DNA of 64,000 nt from DAOTXS01 sp034435055 (GTDB lineage: Bacteria; Chloroflexota; Anaerolineae; UBA4142), in the NCBI GenBank assembly GCA_034435055.1, contig DAOTXS010000056.1, positions 62,001 through 126,000 of the forward strand. The letters are read 5' to 3'. Under the pieces are notes generated by a model, which was not told the origin of the DNA, made no database searches, and saw nothing but the letters and a program-made list of their open reading frames with translations. The first letter of the stretch is position 1. Each line of letters begins with the position of its first letter. Positions 45,509-53,662 of the stretch are shown piece by piece. The position numbers and the translations under genes are program-made.

Positions 45509-46774
45509 ATGGTAAAACGTGAGCACGATGTTAAAGACCTGTCGCTGGCGGAAAAAGGGCGGTTCCGAATCCAGTGGGCAGAAAATGATATGCCGGTCCT
45601 GCGGCAGATTCGCGCGCGGTTTGAAAAAGAACGTCCGCTCAAAGGGTTGCGCATTGCGGCGTGTCTGCACGTTACGAGCGAGACCGCGAACCTGATGTGG
45701 ACGCTCGTCGCCGGCGGCGCGGACGTGGTGCTCGCCGCGTCGAATCCGCTATCGACCCAGGATGATGTCGCCGCGTCGCTTGTTGCACATTTCGAAGTGC
45801 CGGTCTTTGCAATCAAAGGCGAAGACAACACGACGTACTATCGTCATTTGCGTTCCGCGTTGGAACTCGCACCGCACATCACGATGGACGATGGCGCAGA
45901 TTTACTTTCCACCTTGCACAAAGAACGCACCGATCTTTTGCCCAACGTCATCGGCGGGACGGAGGAAACCACGACCGGCGTCATTCGTTTGCGTGCGATG
46001 GCGAAAGATAAAGCGTTGAAATATCCGGTCATCGCCGTGAACGATGCGCTGACGAAGCATTTCTTCGATAATCGTTATGGCACCGGGCAATCGACGATTG
46101 ACGGCATCATCCGCGCGACGAACATTCTGTTCGCCGGCAAAGTGTTTGTCGTCGGCGGATACGGCTGGTGCTCGCGCGGCATTGCGAGTCGCGGACGCGG
46201 GTTGGGGGCGCGCACGATTGTTACCGAAGTCGATCCACTCAAAGCACTCGAAGCGGTGATGGATGGCTTTGAAGTGATGACGATGGAGCAAGCGGCAAAG
46301 ATCGGCGATATTTTTGTAACCGCAACCGGCGACAAGAACGTCATTGACGAACGCCACTATCCGTACTTGAAAGACGGCGCGATCATTTCCAACTCCGGAC
46401 ATTTCAACGTCGAGATCAATATTCCGGAACTTGAAAAGTTAGCGGTCGAAAAACGACACGTGCGCGATTCGGTCGATCAGTACATTTTGAAAGATGGTCG
46501 CCGCATCAACTTGCTGGCGGAAGGACGTTTGGTCAATCTCGCGGCGGCGGAAGGACATCCATCGAGCGTGATGGATATGTCGTTTGCGAATCAAGCGTTG
46601 AGCGCGGAATATCTCGTCAAGCACGGCAAGACGTTGCCGAAAAATGTGTTCGCCGTGCCCACCGAAATCGACAAGGAAATTGCGCGTTTGAAACTAGAAG
46701 CGATGGGCATCACCATCGATCGATTGACGCCGGAACAAGAAGCGTATCTGGCGAGTTGGGAAGAAGGAACGTAG
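45509..46774 (+). CDS. ahcY: Adenosylhomocysteinase (S-adenosyl-L-homocysteine hydrolase)
   Basis: 421 residues. Typical features: 'CLHVTSETANLMWTLVAGGA' and 'ASNPLSTQDDVAASL' near the start, the substrate-site 'NDALTKHFFDNRYGTGQS' with the conserved Lys, the NAD site 'VVGGYGWCSRGIASRGRG', and 'SNSGHFNVEI'. The 'YGWCSRG' form and the length fit the shorter type found in thermophiles and archaea. It splits SAH to homocysteine and adenosine with tightly bound NAD. It is fourth gene in the riboswitch-controlled operon. Confidence 0.96.
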   Translation: MVKREHDVKDLSLAEKGRFRIQWAENDMPVLRQIRARFEKERPLKGLRIAACLHVTSETANLMWTLVAGGADVVLAASNPLSTQDDVAASLVAHFEVPVFAIKGEDNTTYYRHLRSALELAPHITMDDGADLLSTLHKERTDLLPNVIGGTEETTTGVIRLRAMAKDKALKYPVIAVNDALTKHFFDNRYGTGQSTIDGIIRATNILFAGKVFVVGGYGWCSRGIASRGRGLGARTIVTEVDPLKALEAVMDGFEVMTMEQAAKIGDIFVTATGDKNVIDERHYPYLKDGAIISNSGHFNVEINIPELEKLAVEKRHVRDSVDQYILKDGRRINLLAEGRLVNLAAAEGHPSSVMDMSFANQALSAEYLVKHGKTLPKNVFAVPTEIDKEIARLKLEAMGITIDRLTPEQEAYLASWEEGT

Positions 46775-46776
46775 AA

Positions 46777-46868
46777 CAATTTTCGATTTTCGATTTATGA
46801 TTTTAGATTGACAAACCAGATGACTCGATCAGAAATCGGCAATCGAAAATTGCAAATTGAAAATCAGA
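46777..46868. repeat. AT-rich palindromic dispersed repeat between ahcY and metK
   Basis: CAATTTTCGATT (46777-46788) and AATCGAAAATTG (46841-46852) are exact inverted copies 52 bases apart; nearby words (AATTGCAAATTGAAAATCAG) match the style of repeats at 53630 and 55652. No promoter can be called with confidence inside it. Confidence 0.6.
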
Positions 46869-46880
46869 AATGGAGATGAG

Positions 46881-48086
46881 ATGACTACCACATTCATGAG
46901 CGCGCCAAAACTGTTGCTCACATCGGAATCGGTGACGGAAGGACATCCGGATAAAGTCTGCGATCAGATTTCGGATGGCGTGTTGGACGCGATTTACGCC
47001 CAAGACCCAATGGGACGCGTGGCGTGCGAAACGGCGGCGAGCGGCGGCTTGATCGCGGTGATGGGCGAAATCACGACGACCGCATCGTTCAACGCGTACG
47101 AGATCGTACAAAAGACATTGGAAAAAATCGGCTACACCGATTCCAAATACTGGCTCGATTACAAAACGGCCGGCATTATCGCCGCGATCAAAAAGCAATC
47201 GCCGGACATTGCGCAAGGCGTGAACGATGCACTGGAAGAACGCGATGGCAGTGGCGACCCTATCGACAAAATCGGCGCAGGCGATCAAGGGATGATGATC
47301 GGCTTTGCGTGCAACGAAACGGAAGAATATATGCCGTTGACGATTGCGCTCGCGCATCAACTCGTCAAGCATCTAGCAAAACTGCGCAAGAACGGCACAC
47401 TGCCCTACCTGGGACCGGATGGCAAATCGCAAGTGACGGTCGAGTACGCGTTCGGCAAACCGAAACGTGTCGATGCCGTCGTCATCTCGACCCAGCACAC
47501 GGACAGCGTTTCGCAAAAGCAAATTCGCGACGATGTAATCGAACAAGTGATTCACGTCGTCTTACCCCCGAATCTCATCGACAAGAATACGCGGTTCTAC
47601 GTCAATCCGACCGGTCGATTCAACATCGGCGGTCCCGTGGGCGATGCTGGGTTGACCGGGCGCAAGATCATCGTCGATACGTACGGCGGAATCGCGCGGC
47701 ACGGCGGCGGTGCGTTCTCCGGCAAAGACCCAACGAAGGTCGATCGCTCGGGCGCGTATATGGCGCGCTACGTGGCGAAGAATGTCGTCGCGGCGGGCCT
47801 CGCCGAACGCTGTGAAATGCAAGTCGCGTACGCGATTGGCGTCGCGCGTCCGATTTCGATCATGCTCGAGACGTTCGGCACGGAACAAATTCCGCACGAC
47901 AAGATTGTCGAACTCGTCAACAAGCATTTCGATATGCGCCCGGCGGCGATCATTCGCGATTTGAATTTGCGCCGTCCGATCTATCAAGCGACGGCGGCGT
48001 ACGGGCACTTTGGCCGGCACGACATCGACGCGCCGTGGGAGGTGATGGACAAGGCAGAAGCGTTGCGGAGTGAAGCGGGGTTGTAA
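46881..48086 (+). CDS. metK: S-adenosylmethionine synthetase
   Basis: 401 residues from the ATG at 46881, with GGAGATGAG just upstream; the frame extends eight codons further back but without a better start. Motifs: 'EGHPDKVCDQISD' (ATP/Mg), 'GAGDQGMMIGFA' and 'GGGAFSGKDPTKVDRSGAY' (P-loop-like phosphate binding). It makes SAM from methionine and ATP in the cytoplasm. As last gene of the operon it is probably covered by the SAM riboswitch, though the 106-base gap with an AT-rich palindrome leaves room for a second promoter. Confidence 0.97.
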   Translation: MTTTFMSAPKLLLTSESVTEGHPDKVCDQISDGVLDAIYAQDPMGRVACETAASGGLIAVMGEITTTASFNAYEIVQKTLEKIGYTDSKYWLDYKTAGIIAAIKKQSPDIAQGVNDALEERDGSGDPIDKIGAGDQGMMIGFACNETEEYMPLTIALAHQLVKHLAKLRKNGTLPYLGPDGKSQVTVEYAFGKPKRVDAVVISTQHTDSVSQKQIRDDVIEQVIHVVLPPNLIDKNTRFYVNPTGRFNIGGPVGDAGLTGRKIIVDTYGGIARHGGGAFSGKDPTKVDRSGAYMARYVAKNVVAAGLAERCEMQVAYAIGVARPISIMLETFGTEQIPHDKIVELVNKHFDMRPAAIIRDLNLRRPIYQATAAYGHFGRHDIDAPWEVMDKAEALRSEAGL

Positions 48087-48092
48087 ACGGTC

Positions 48093-48115
48093 GAGACCTT
48101 TCGCTCGAAATGACA
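48093..48115. repeat. Partial copy of a palindromic dispersed repeat
   Basis: GAGACCTTTCGCTCGAAATGACA looks like one arm of the family seen whole at 60154-60259 (CATTCTGAG ... GCTTCGCT ... ATGAC). No matching left arm is present. Confidence 0.4.
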
Positions 48116-48153
48116 AGGTGTAGATCGAACTTGGGTTTGTTGTTCTCCGTCTA

Positions 48154-48182
48154 TTGACCTTGCCTGTCCACCGCGATAAAAT
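48154..48182 (+). promoter_or_regulatory. Sigma70-type promoter
   Basis: TTGACC (48154-48159), 17-bp spacer, TAAAAT (48177-48182), about 86 nt upstream of the small membrane protein gene at 48275. Confidence 0.75.
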
Positions 48183-48274
48183 CTAATTGCCGTTTTTCGG
48201 AATAAGAACGCTCTTGCAAGTCTTGGCTCAATTGCTTTGCGCGTTTTGGCAAGCAACAAGTGAAGGAGGTAAAC

Positions 48275-48538
48275 ATGACCACTGTCATCGGGGCGATTCT
48301 CGTTCTGCTTGGACTCGGTTTCATCATGCGCGGGCTGGGCGGCGTATTCGGCATTCTTGCCGCGCCCTCAAAGGATCGCTCGGGATTGGATCCGATCACC
48401 AAGTTCATCGAGGCGGTTACCGATCTGGTGGAAGCGCTGACCAAAGCACCCAAGTGGCTCTCCGCGACCGTGATCGGCATTCTGCTGGTTTTGCTAGGCG
48501 CGTGGATTGGCGGCTGGCTGCCGCCGCTTCCGATCTAA
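48275..48538 (+). CDS. Small membrane protein, function unknown
   Basis: 87 residues with AAGGAGGT just before the ATG and a good promoter upstream. Two hydrophobic helices (GAILVLLGLGFIMRGLGGVF and 'VIGILLVLLGAWIGGWLPP') flank a 35-residue loop. I do not recognise a family. Strong expression signals for so small a protein suggest a real and perhaps abundant product. It is not co-transcribed with metK in any obvious way; a terminator follows at 48619. Confidence 0.75.
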   Translation: MTTVIGAILVLLGLGFIMRGLGGVFGILAAPSKDRSGLDPITKFIEAVTDLVEALTKAPKWLSATVIGILLVLLGAWIGGWLPPLPI

Positions 48539-48618
48539 CCGCGCCGGTGCGACACAATCGATCACCACAGTTGCCTGGGTAACGTTTGCTTTAGTGTTAT
48601 CTGTGCAGACAGTTTCCG

Positions 48619-48647
48619 CGCGTTCCGGGAAAACCGGAACGCGTTTT
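48619..48647 (+). terminator. Rho-independent terminator of the small membrane protein gene
   Basis: CGCGTTCCGG (48619-48628) pairs exactly with CCGGAACGCG (48634-48643) around GAAAA and is followed by TTTT. The rest of 48648-48819 holds only a short hairpin AATCCGC/GCGGATT (48720-48737). Confidence 0.85.
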
Positions 48648-48819
48648 GATTATATGCTGACTAATTGATAAAACGACGAAGGCGTACGTGAAAAACGATG
48701 GACAAAACGTTGGTTGCTTAATCCGCGAAAGCGGATTGCGTGACGTGGTAGACGCGATTTCCACCCGCCAATTTAAACTTGCCCGCAAACTGAATTACAC
48801 CCTTCCGGCTCCCTACTCT

Positions 48820-49911
48820 CTACCCCCCAATCAAATGCATCGCATTCTTCCGCAGTGACACTGTCCACGCGCGTTGATGCGCCAGATTCAACCGTTCGTA
48901 GATGTACACCGGCAACTCGATTTGCAAATCGTAATCCTGTTCCGCAACTAACCGCGCGTCGCTCGCGCGAAAGAACAGCGTCGCCGTCATCCCATCATTC
49001 ATCGCGCGCACAATTTCACCGTGCAACGCATTCTCGTCCGACGATCGCCCCGCGCGTTCCGGTCGCAAGAGCATCACGCGTTCCGCGCGCAAACAGACCG
49101 CCACGCGCGCGCCGACCGCAAACGGATACGCTGGCGCATCAATGACTTGTTCGCCGATGCGCACGCGACAACCAGCCTCATCGCGCGCTTCGATTGTTCC
49201 CGCCAAGATATTTTTCACGCCAACCGCGCGCGCGACCGGCAGACAATTCGGTCGGCGCAAGATTTCGCCCGGCGCATCGATTTGCAAAATAGCGCCGGCA
49301 TTCATCACCGCGAGTTTGTCTGCGAGAAAATACGCCTCGCCTAAATCGTGCGTTACAAAAATCGTAGGAATTTTGAATTCGCGTTGCAACTTGAGCAGTT
49401 CGCCGCGCAATTGCATTCGCGTCGGCGCGTCGAGCGCGCTGAACGGCTCGTCGAGCAAAAGCAAATCCGGACGCGGCGCAAGCGCGCGCGCCAACGCGAC
49501 GCGCTGTTGCTGTCCGCCGGAAAGTTGCGCGGGATGACGATGCGCTAACGATTCGAGTCCGATAAGGTGAAGCAATTCATCGATGCGCGCATTCGCAGCG
49601 CGCGCGCCGCGCAAACCGTAACCGATGTTCTGCGCGACGGTGAGATGCGGAAAGAGTGCATAGTTTTGAAACACATAACCGATGCGGCGCGCGCGCGCGG
49701 GAATATTCACGCCAGCCGTCGAATCGAACAATGCGCGTTCGTCCAATCGAATTGCGCCGCGATCCGGCGCAACCAGCCCGGCAATGCAATTCAATGTCAT
49801 CGTTTTCCCTGCGCCAGACGCGCCGAACAACGCCAGAATCTCTGCGCCGATTTCGAACTGCGCGTGCAGAAAAAAATCGCCCCAGCGTTTTTCGATTGCC
49901 ACACTAAACAT
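48820..49911 (-). CDS. modC: Molybdate ABC transporter ATP-binding protein
   Basis: 363 residues. Walker A 'GASGAGKT' (31-38), Q-loop 'YVFQNYALFPHL', signature 'LSGGQQQRVALARAL', Walker B 'LLLLDEPFSALD' and the H-loop 'IFVTHDLGEAY' are all in place. A C-terminal TOBE/MOP-like region of about 110 residues, typical of ModC, follows. It powers uptake through ModB. The start overlaps the end of modB by eight bases. Sulfate or tungstate as substrate cannot be excluded from sequence alone. Confidence 0.9.
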   Translation of the reverse strand: MFSVAIEKRWGDFFLHAQFEIGAEILALFGASGAGKTMTLNCIAGLVAPDRGAIRLDERALFDSTAGVNIPARARRIGYVFQNYALFPHLTVAQNIGYGLRGARAANARIDELLHLIGLESLAHRHPAQLSGGQQQRVALARALAPRPDLLLLDEPFSALDAPTRMQLRGELLKLQREFKIPTIFVTHDLGEAYFLADKLAVMNAGAILQIDAPGEILRRPNCLPVARAVGVKNILAGTIEARDEAGCRVRIGEQVIDAPAYPFAVGARVAVCLRAERVMLLRPERAGRSSDENALHGEIVRAMNDGMTATLFFRASDARLVAEQDYDLQIELPVYIYERLNLAHQRAWTVSLRKNAMHLIGG

Positions 49912-50560
49912 TGCGCCGTGCCTCCACGCGCGGTTGCATTCGATTGACGATCAAGAGACTGACAAACGACAATCCACTCAACACCAGCACCATTCCATTC
50001 GCATCGGCGTAACGACCGGCTTGCACCGCATCGTAAATCGCAAGCGGCGCCGTTTGCGTGATGCCGGGGATGTTGCCGGCAATCATCAACGTTGCGCCAA
50101 ACTCGCCCAGCGCGCGGGCAAAACCGAGAACCAAGCCGGCGAGAATACCGCGCCGCGCGAGCGGCAGGGTAACACGCCAGATGATTTCCGATTCCGTCGA
50201 ACCAAGCGTGCGCGCCGCATTTTCGAGCGCGGGATCAACGTTGGCAATCGCGGCCTTGGACGATTGCACCATCAGCGGCAAAGCAACGATGATCGCCGCG
50301 ACGACCGCCGCCTGCCACGTAAACAAAAGATTGATTCCTGTCAATCGCACCAGCCCATCGCGTCCTAGCGCAATGAGCAAATAATAACCGATAACGGTCG
50401 GCGGAAGAACGAGCGGCAAATTGATCAACGTCTCGACAATGATTTTGCCGGCAAATTGCGCGCGCGCCAAAAACAGTGCCAGCGAAAGCCCGATGAGCAA
50501 AATTCCAAAGATCGCCAAACCGGTAACTTGAAGCGACAATAGAAACGGATGCCAACTCAT
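49904..50560 (-). CDS. modB: Molybdate ABC transporter permease
   Basis: 218 residues with five to six membrane helices. 'LPLVLPPTVIGYYLL' and the ATPase-coupling loop 'ENAARTLGSTESEIIWRVTLPLARRGILAG' contain the EAA motif of binding-protein-dependent permeases; the 'PLVLPPTVxGYYLL' segment is typical of ModB. It overlaps modA by four bases and modC by eight. It forms the membrane channel for molybdate. Confidence 0.92.
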   Translation of the reverse strand: MSWHPFLLSLQVTGLAIFGILLIGLSLALFLARAQFAGKIIVETLINLPLVLPPTVIGYYLLIALGRDGLVRLTGINLLFTWQAAVVAAIIVALPLMVQSSKAAIANVDPALENAARTLGSTESEIIWRVTLPLARRGILAGLVLGFARALGEFGATLMIAGNIPGITQTAPLAIYDAVQAGRYADANGMVLVLSGLSFVSLLIVNRMQPRVEARRNV

Positions 50561-51324
50561 TTGAGCAATTCCTTTTCTTCACCGGGCAAGATAAAGCCGT
50601 ACTTGACCATCGTCGCGCGCCCGGCGGGAGTGCTAACAAAAGCGATGAACGCACGCGCCTCTCGTTCGTTTTTTGCGCCCGCGACGATGCCGAGCGCCTG
50701 ATCGAGCGGTGTGTGTAATTCTTGGGGAATCAACACCCAGCGTCCCGTTGATCCCGCGCTGAGCGAGAGTGCGATGATTGCCGCATCGGCGTTTCCGGTT
50801 TCCGCGAATTGTTTCGTTTGACTGACATTCTCGCCAAAGACAAGTTTGGGCTGGATGACATCCCAGACCGCGGCTTTTTGCAACGCCTCGCGCGCCGCCA
50901 CGCCGTACGGCGCGTGCTCCGGATTGGCGATTGCCACCCGTTTGATTTCAGGTTGCGTGAGATCGCCAAGCGATTGCAGACGCATCAGATTGTCCGCGCG
51001 CGTCCACAGCGTAATGCGTCCGCGTGCGTAAAGTTGCGCCGTGTTGGAAAGAATCATGCCACGCGCCGCCAGCTCGTCCACGTAAGCGCGATTGGCGGCG
51101 GCGAACAAATCGACCGGCGCGCCTTGCGCGATTTGTTGCGCTAGTTGGCCGGTGGAACCAAAATTGAAAACGACGCGCGTGCCGGTTTCTTTTTCGAACT
51201 GCGCGCCGATTTCGGTGAACGCCAATTGGAGATCCGCCGCGGCAGAAACGGTGAGCGTCGGTTTTGTTGTGGGTGCACACGCGGCAAGCAGAAACAAGAT
51301 TGGAACGAGAATCAAATGACGCAT
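50557..51324 (-). CDS. modA: Molybdate-binding lipoprotein
   Basis: 255 residues from the ATG at 51324, chosen because it places a clean lipoprotein signal (MRHLILVPILFLLAAC) at the start; the frame is open 22 codons further but through a repeat. 'TVSAAADLQLAFTEIGAQFE' and 'FNFGSTGQLAQQIAQGAPVD' are the oxyanion-binding motifs of ModA. It hands molybdate to ModBC outside the membrane. First gene of modABC. Confidence 0.92.
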   Translation of the reverse strand: MRHLILVPILFLLAACAPTTKPTLTVSAAADLQLAFTEIGAQFEKETGTRVVFNFGSTGQLAQQIAQGAPVDLFAAANRAYVDELAARGMILSNTAQLYARGRITLWTRADNLMRLQSLGDLTQPEIKRVAIANPEHAPYGVAAREALQKAAVWDVIQPKLVFGENVSQTKQFAETGNADAAIIALSLSAGSTGRWVLIPQELHTPLDQALGIVAGAKNEREARAFIAFVSTPAGRATMVKYGFILPGEEKELLK

Positions 51325-51346
51325 CTTGAAATCACATCCCGCTTTT

Positions 51347-51435
51347 GTCATTGCGAGCCGCATAGCGGCGAAGCAATCCCCAAATTGCAATGAGGCGATT
51401 GCTTCGTCGCCGCTTGCGCGGCTCCTCGCAATGAC
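51347..51435. repeat. Palindromic dispersed repeat in the modABC leader
   Basis: An imperfect inverted repeat: GTCATTGCGAG (51347-51357) with CTCGCAATGAC (51425-51435), and GCGGCGAAGCAATC with GATTGCTTCGTCGC inside. The outer end coincides with the predicted transcription start of modA, so the whole element would be a leader hairpin. Confidence 0.8.
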
Positions 51436-51441
51436 AGGTGA

Positions 51442-51469
51442 ATCTTAACCGAATCACTCAAAAAGTCAA
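51442..51469 (-). promoter_or_regulatory. Sigma70-type promoter of modABC
   Basis: Minus strand: TTGACT (51469-51464), 16-bp spacer, TAAGAT (51447-51442); start at about 51435. Confidence 0.65.
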
Positions 51470-51473
51470 TCGT

Positions 51474-51502
51474 TTTTCAATCGCGCCAATTTGATGTATA
51501 AT
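51474..51502 (+). promoter_or_regulatory. Sigma70-type promoter of the B12-mutase operon
   Basis: TTTTCA (51474-51479), 17-bp spacer, TATAAT (51497-51502), about 23 nt of leader before the ATG at 51532. It stands back to back with the modABC promoter. Confidence 0.65.
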
Positions 51503-51531
51503 GCACTCAAACTCGCTGGGGAGTGATATGA

Positions 51532-51948
51532 ATGACCGAACGACCGATTCGTGTGCTGGTGGCAAAGCCGGGACTCGATGGACATGATCGCGGCGCAAAG
51601 GTGGTCGCGCGTGCGTTGCGCGATGCCGGAATGGAAGTGATTTACACCGGCATTCGTCAAACGCCGGAGATGATCGCCGAAGCCGCGTTGCAAGAAGATG
51701 TCGATGTCGTCGGATTATCGATTTTGTCCGGCGCGCATATGGACTTGTTCCCGCGCATCATCGAGCAATTGAAGCAACGCCAACTCGACGACGTATTGCT
51801 TGTTGCCGGTGGCATCATCCCGGATGAAGATATGCCGACGCTCAAACAAATGGGGTTTGCCGGCTTGTTCGGTCCCGGCGCATCGACGCAAGACATCGCG
51901 GCATTCATCCGGCAAGAAATCGCCAAGCGCGGAGCGAAACCGGTGTGA
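51532..51948 (+). CDS. B12-binding subunit, methylmalonyl-CoA mutase type
   Basis: 138 residues, GGGAG about nine bases upstream. It is a stand-alone cobalamin-binding domain: 'KPGLDGHDRGAKVVA' carries the DxHxxG motif whose His coordinates cobalt, followed by 'VVGLSILSGAH' and 'LVAGGIIPDEDMP' with 'FGPGAS'. Such small subunits pair with a separate large subunit in mutases that rearrange acyl-CoA carbon chains. The large subunit is not in the window. The GTPase start overlaps its stop. Confidence 0.93.
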   Translation: MTERPIRVLVAKPGLDGHDRGAKVVARALRDAGMEVIYTGIRQTPEMIAEAALQEDVDVVGLSILSGAHMDLFPRIIEQLKQRQLDDVLLVAGGIIPDEDMPTLKQMGFAGLFGPGASTQDIAAFIRQEIAKRGAKPV

Positions 51949-52877
51949 ACGTCGAAGCCATAAAAACGTTGCGCGCCGGGAACGCGCGTGCCGTCGCGCG
52001 CGCGATCAGCGCGGTGGAACGCGGCGGCGCAGACGCGCGTGAAATCATCGCCGCGATTTTTCGCTTCACCGGGCGCGCGCATATCATCGGTGTGACTGGC
52101 GCGCCAGGCACCGGCAAAAGCACGCTCGTCAACGAAATCGCCAAGCAGTATCGCCGACGCGGAAAACGCGTCGGTATTGTTGCTGTCGATCCAACGAGTC
52201 CCTTCAGCGGCGGCGCGATCCTGGGGGATCGCTTGCGCATGCAAGATTTGTCCGGCGATCCCGGCGTATTCATCCGGTCGATGGCAACGCGCGGCAATTT
52301 GGGCGGCATCGCCGCGGCAACGTCGGACGCGGTGCAAGTACTCGACGCCGCCGGGTTTGAAATCGTTTTGGTCGAAACGGTGGGCGCGGGACAGAACGAA
52401 GTTGATATTGCGAAGAACGCGCACACGACGATGGTCGTCGATGCGCCCGGCTTGGGCGACGACATTCAAGCAATCAAAGCCGGGATTTTGGAAATCGCCG
52501 ATCTGCTCATCGTCAACAAAGCCGATCACGATGAAGCAAGCGCGACCGTCGCCGCGCTCGAAATGAATTTGAATCTCAAACCGTTCAAGGAAAATGATTG
52601 GCGACCGCCGGTGCTCAAAACGATTGCGCTTGACGGCACCGGCGTGGCAGATGTCGTCGATTGGATTGGCAAGCATCGCGCGTATTTGGAAACGCACGGA
52701 CAATTGGAAACGCGCGAACGCAATCGTTTCCGCGCGGAATTGGAAATGGTTGTGCAACGCGAGTTGATGACGCGACTCTTGCGCGGCGTGAATGGGACAA
52801 AGATCGAAACGTTGATCGACAAAATTGCGACACGCGAGATGGACGTGTATACGGCGGCGGAAAGCTTAATCGGATAA
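51945..52877 (+). CDS. meaB: MeaB/ArgK family GTPase, methylmalonyl-CoA mutase chaperone
   Basis: 310 residues, GTG start overlapping the previous TGA. G1 'GVTGAPGTGKSTL' near residue 48, 'VAVDPTSPFSGGAILGDR', 'VETVGAGQNEVDI' and 'LIVNKADHDE' (NKxD) are diagnostic. It guards B12-dependent mutases: it gates cofactor loading and removes damaged cobalamin with GTP hydrolysis. Placement next to the B12 subunit supports this. Its TAA shares a base with the next ATG. Confidence 0.95.
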   Translation: MNVEAIKTLRAGNARAVARAISAVERGGADAREIIAAIFRFTGRAHIIGVTGAPGTGKSTLVNEIAKQYRRRGKRVGIVAVDPTSPFSGGAILGDRLRMQDLSGDPGVFIRSMATRGNLGGIAAATSDAVQVLDAAGFEIVLVETVGAGQNEVDIAKNAHTTMVVDAPGLGDDIQAIKAGILEIADLLIVNKADHDEASATVAALEMNLNLKPFKENDWRPPVLKTIALDGTGVADVVDWIGKHRAYLETHGQLETRERNRFRAELEMVVQRELMTRLLRGVNGTKIETLIDKIATREMDVYTAAESLIG

Positions 52878-53503
52878 TGCATCTTTTTCTCATTCGCCAC
52901 GGCGAGACCGATTGGAATAATGAACACCGCATCCAAGGGAATACCGATACACTATTGAACGCGAACGGCATCGCGCAGGCAAAGCAACTTGCGGCGCGTA
53001 TCGCCGGCGAAAAAATTGCTGCGTTGTACGCCAGCCCGCTCGCCCGGGCGCGTGCAACCGCAGAAATTATCGCGGACAAAGCCGGCGTCGCGTTGATTCT
53101 CGATGATCGCTTGAAAGAAAAAGGGCTGGGTGATTTGGAAGGGCTGACGGTCGATGAATTCGAGTTGCATTACCCGGACTTGTACCGCGGCTGGATTTCC
53201 AGCGCCGAGCATTTTCCGTTGCCCGGCGAAGAATCGCCGGCGCAGTTGCGCGAACGCATCGTCGCGTTTCTCGATGATTTGCGCGCGTGGCACACGAACG
53301 GCGCGCGAGTCGCCATCGTAACACACGGCGGCACGATCAGCATGTTCGTCAGCACATTGATCGGTTTGGCGGTCAACCAGCGTTCGCCGTTTTGGTTCGA
53401 CAACGCATCGATCACGCTGGCGGATTTGACCGGCGCGCGACCGCGCGTGAAATTGCTGAACGACACGTGTCATCTAGCAAATGGCGAATTGCGAAAACCA
53501 TAA
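52877..53503 (+). CDS. Histidine phosphatase family protein
   Basis: 208 residues from the ATG at 52877 (TAATG overlap with meaB). 'LFLIRHGETDWN' with the phospho-accepting His, 'SPLARARATAEI', 'EKGLGDLEGL' and 'AIVTHGGTIS' with the second His are the catalytic blocks of the phosphoglycerate-mutase-like family. Members include alpha-ribazole phosphatase (CobC) in B12 synthesis, a tempting role beside B12-enzyme genes, but the motifs do not separate it from other small phosphatases. Confidence 0.9.
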   Translation: MHLFLIRHGETDWNNEHRIQGNTDTLLNANGIAQAKQLAARIAGEKIAALYASPLARARATAEIIADKAGVALILDDRLKEKGLGDLEGLTVDEFELHYPDLYRGWISSAEHFPLPGEESPAQLRERIVAFLDDLRAWHTNGARVAIVTHGGTISMFVSTLIGLAVNQRSPFWFDNASITLADLTGARPRVKLLNDTCHLANGELRKP

Positions 53504-53516
53504 TTCCTAACTCACC

Positions 53517-53618
53517 TTACGCAATCCAGATTGATTTTACCGCAGAGCACGCGGAGAACGCCGAGATTTTCCAATGTTTTTCTCTGCGAACTTTGCGTTC
53601 TCAGCGGTGAAATTGCGT
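53517..53618. repeat. MITE-like element with 9-bp terminal inverted repeats
   Basis: TTACGCAAT (53517-53525) and ATTGCGTAA (53610-53618) bound a 102-bp segment whose inner parts (ACCGCAGAG... and ...TCTCAGCGGTGAA) are also roughly inverted. It codes for nothing. It is followed at 53630-53652 by AT-rich words (AATTCGCAATTTGCAATTTG). Confidence 0.65.
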
Positions 53619-53662
53619 AACGTCAGTTCCTAATTCGCAATTTGCAATTTGAACGGAGACCA

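Noticed and set aside
46808..46836. metK promoter based on TTGACA at 46808
   Set aside because: The hexamer lies inside a dispersed repeat and the matching -10 (AGAAAT) is poor.
51325..51441. Molybdenum-cofactor riboswitch in the modABC leader
   Set aside because: The structure is fully explained by a simple dispersed palindrome; no Moco-motif conserved blocks seen.
51503..51531. Cobalamin riboswitch before the B12-binding subunit
   Set aside because: The leader is only about 23 nt, far too short.
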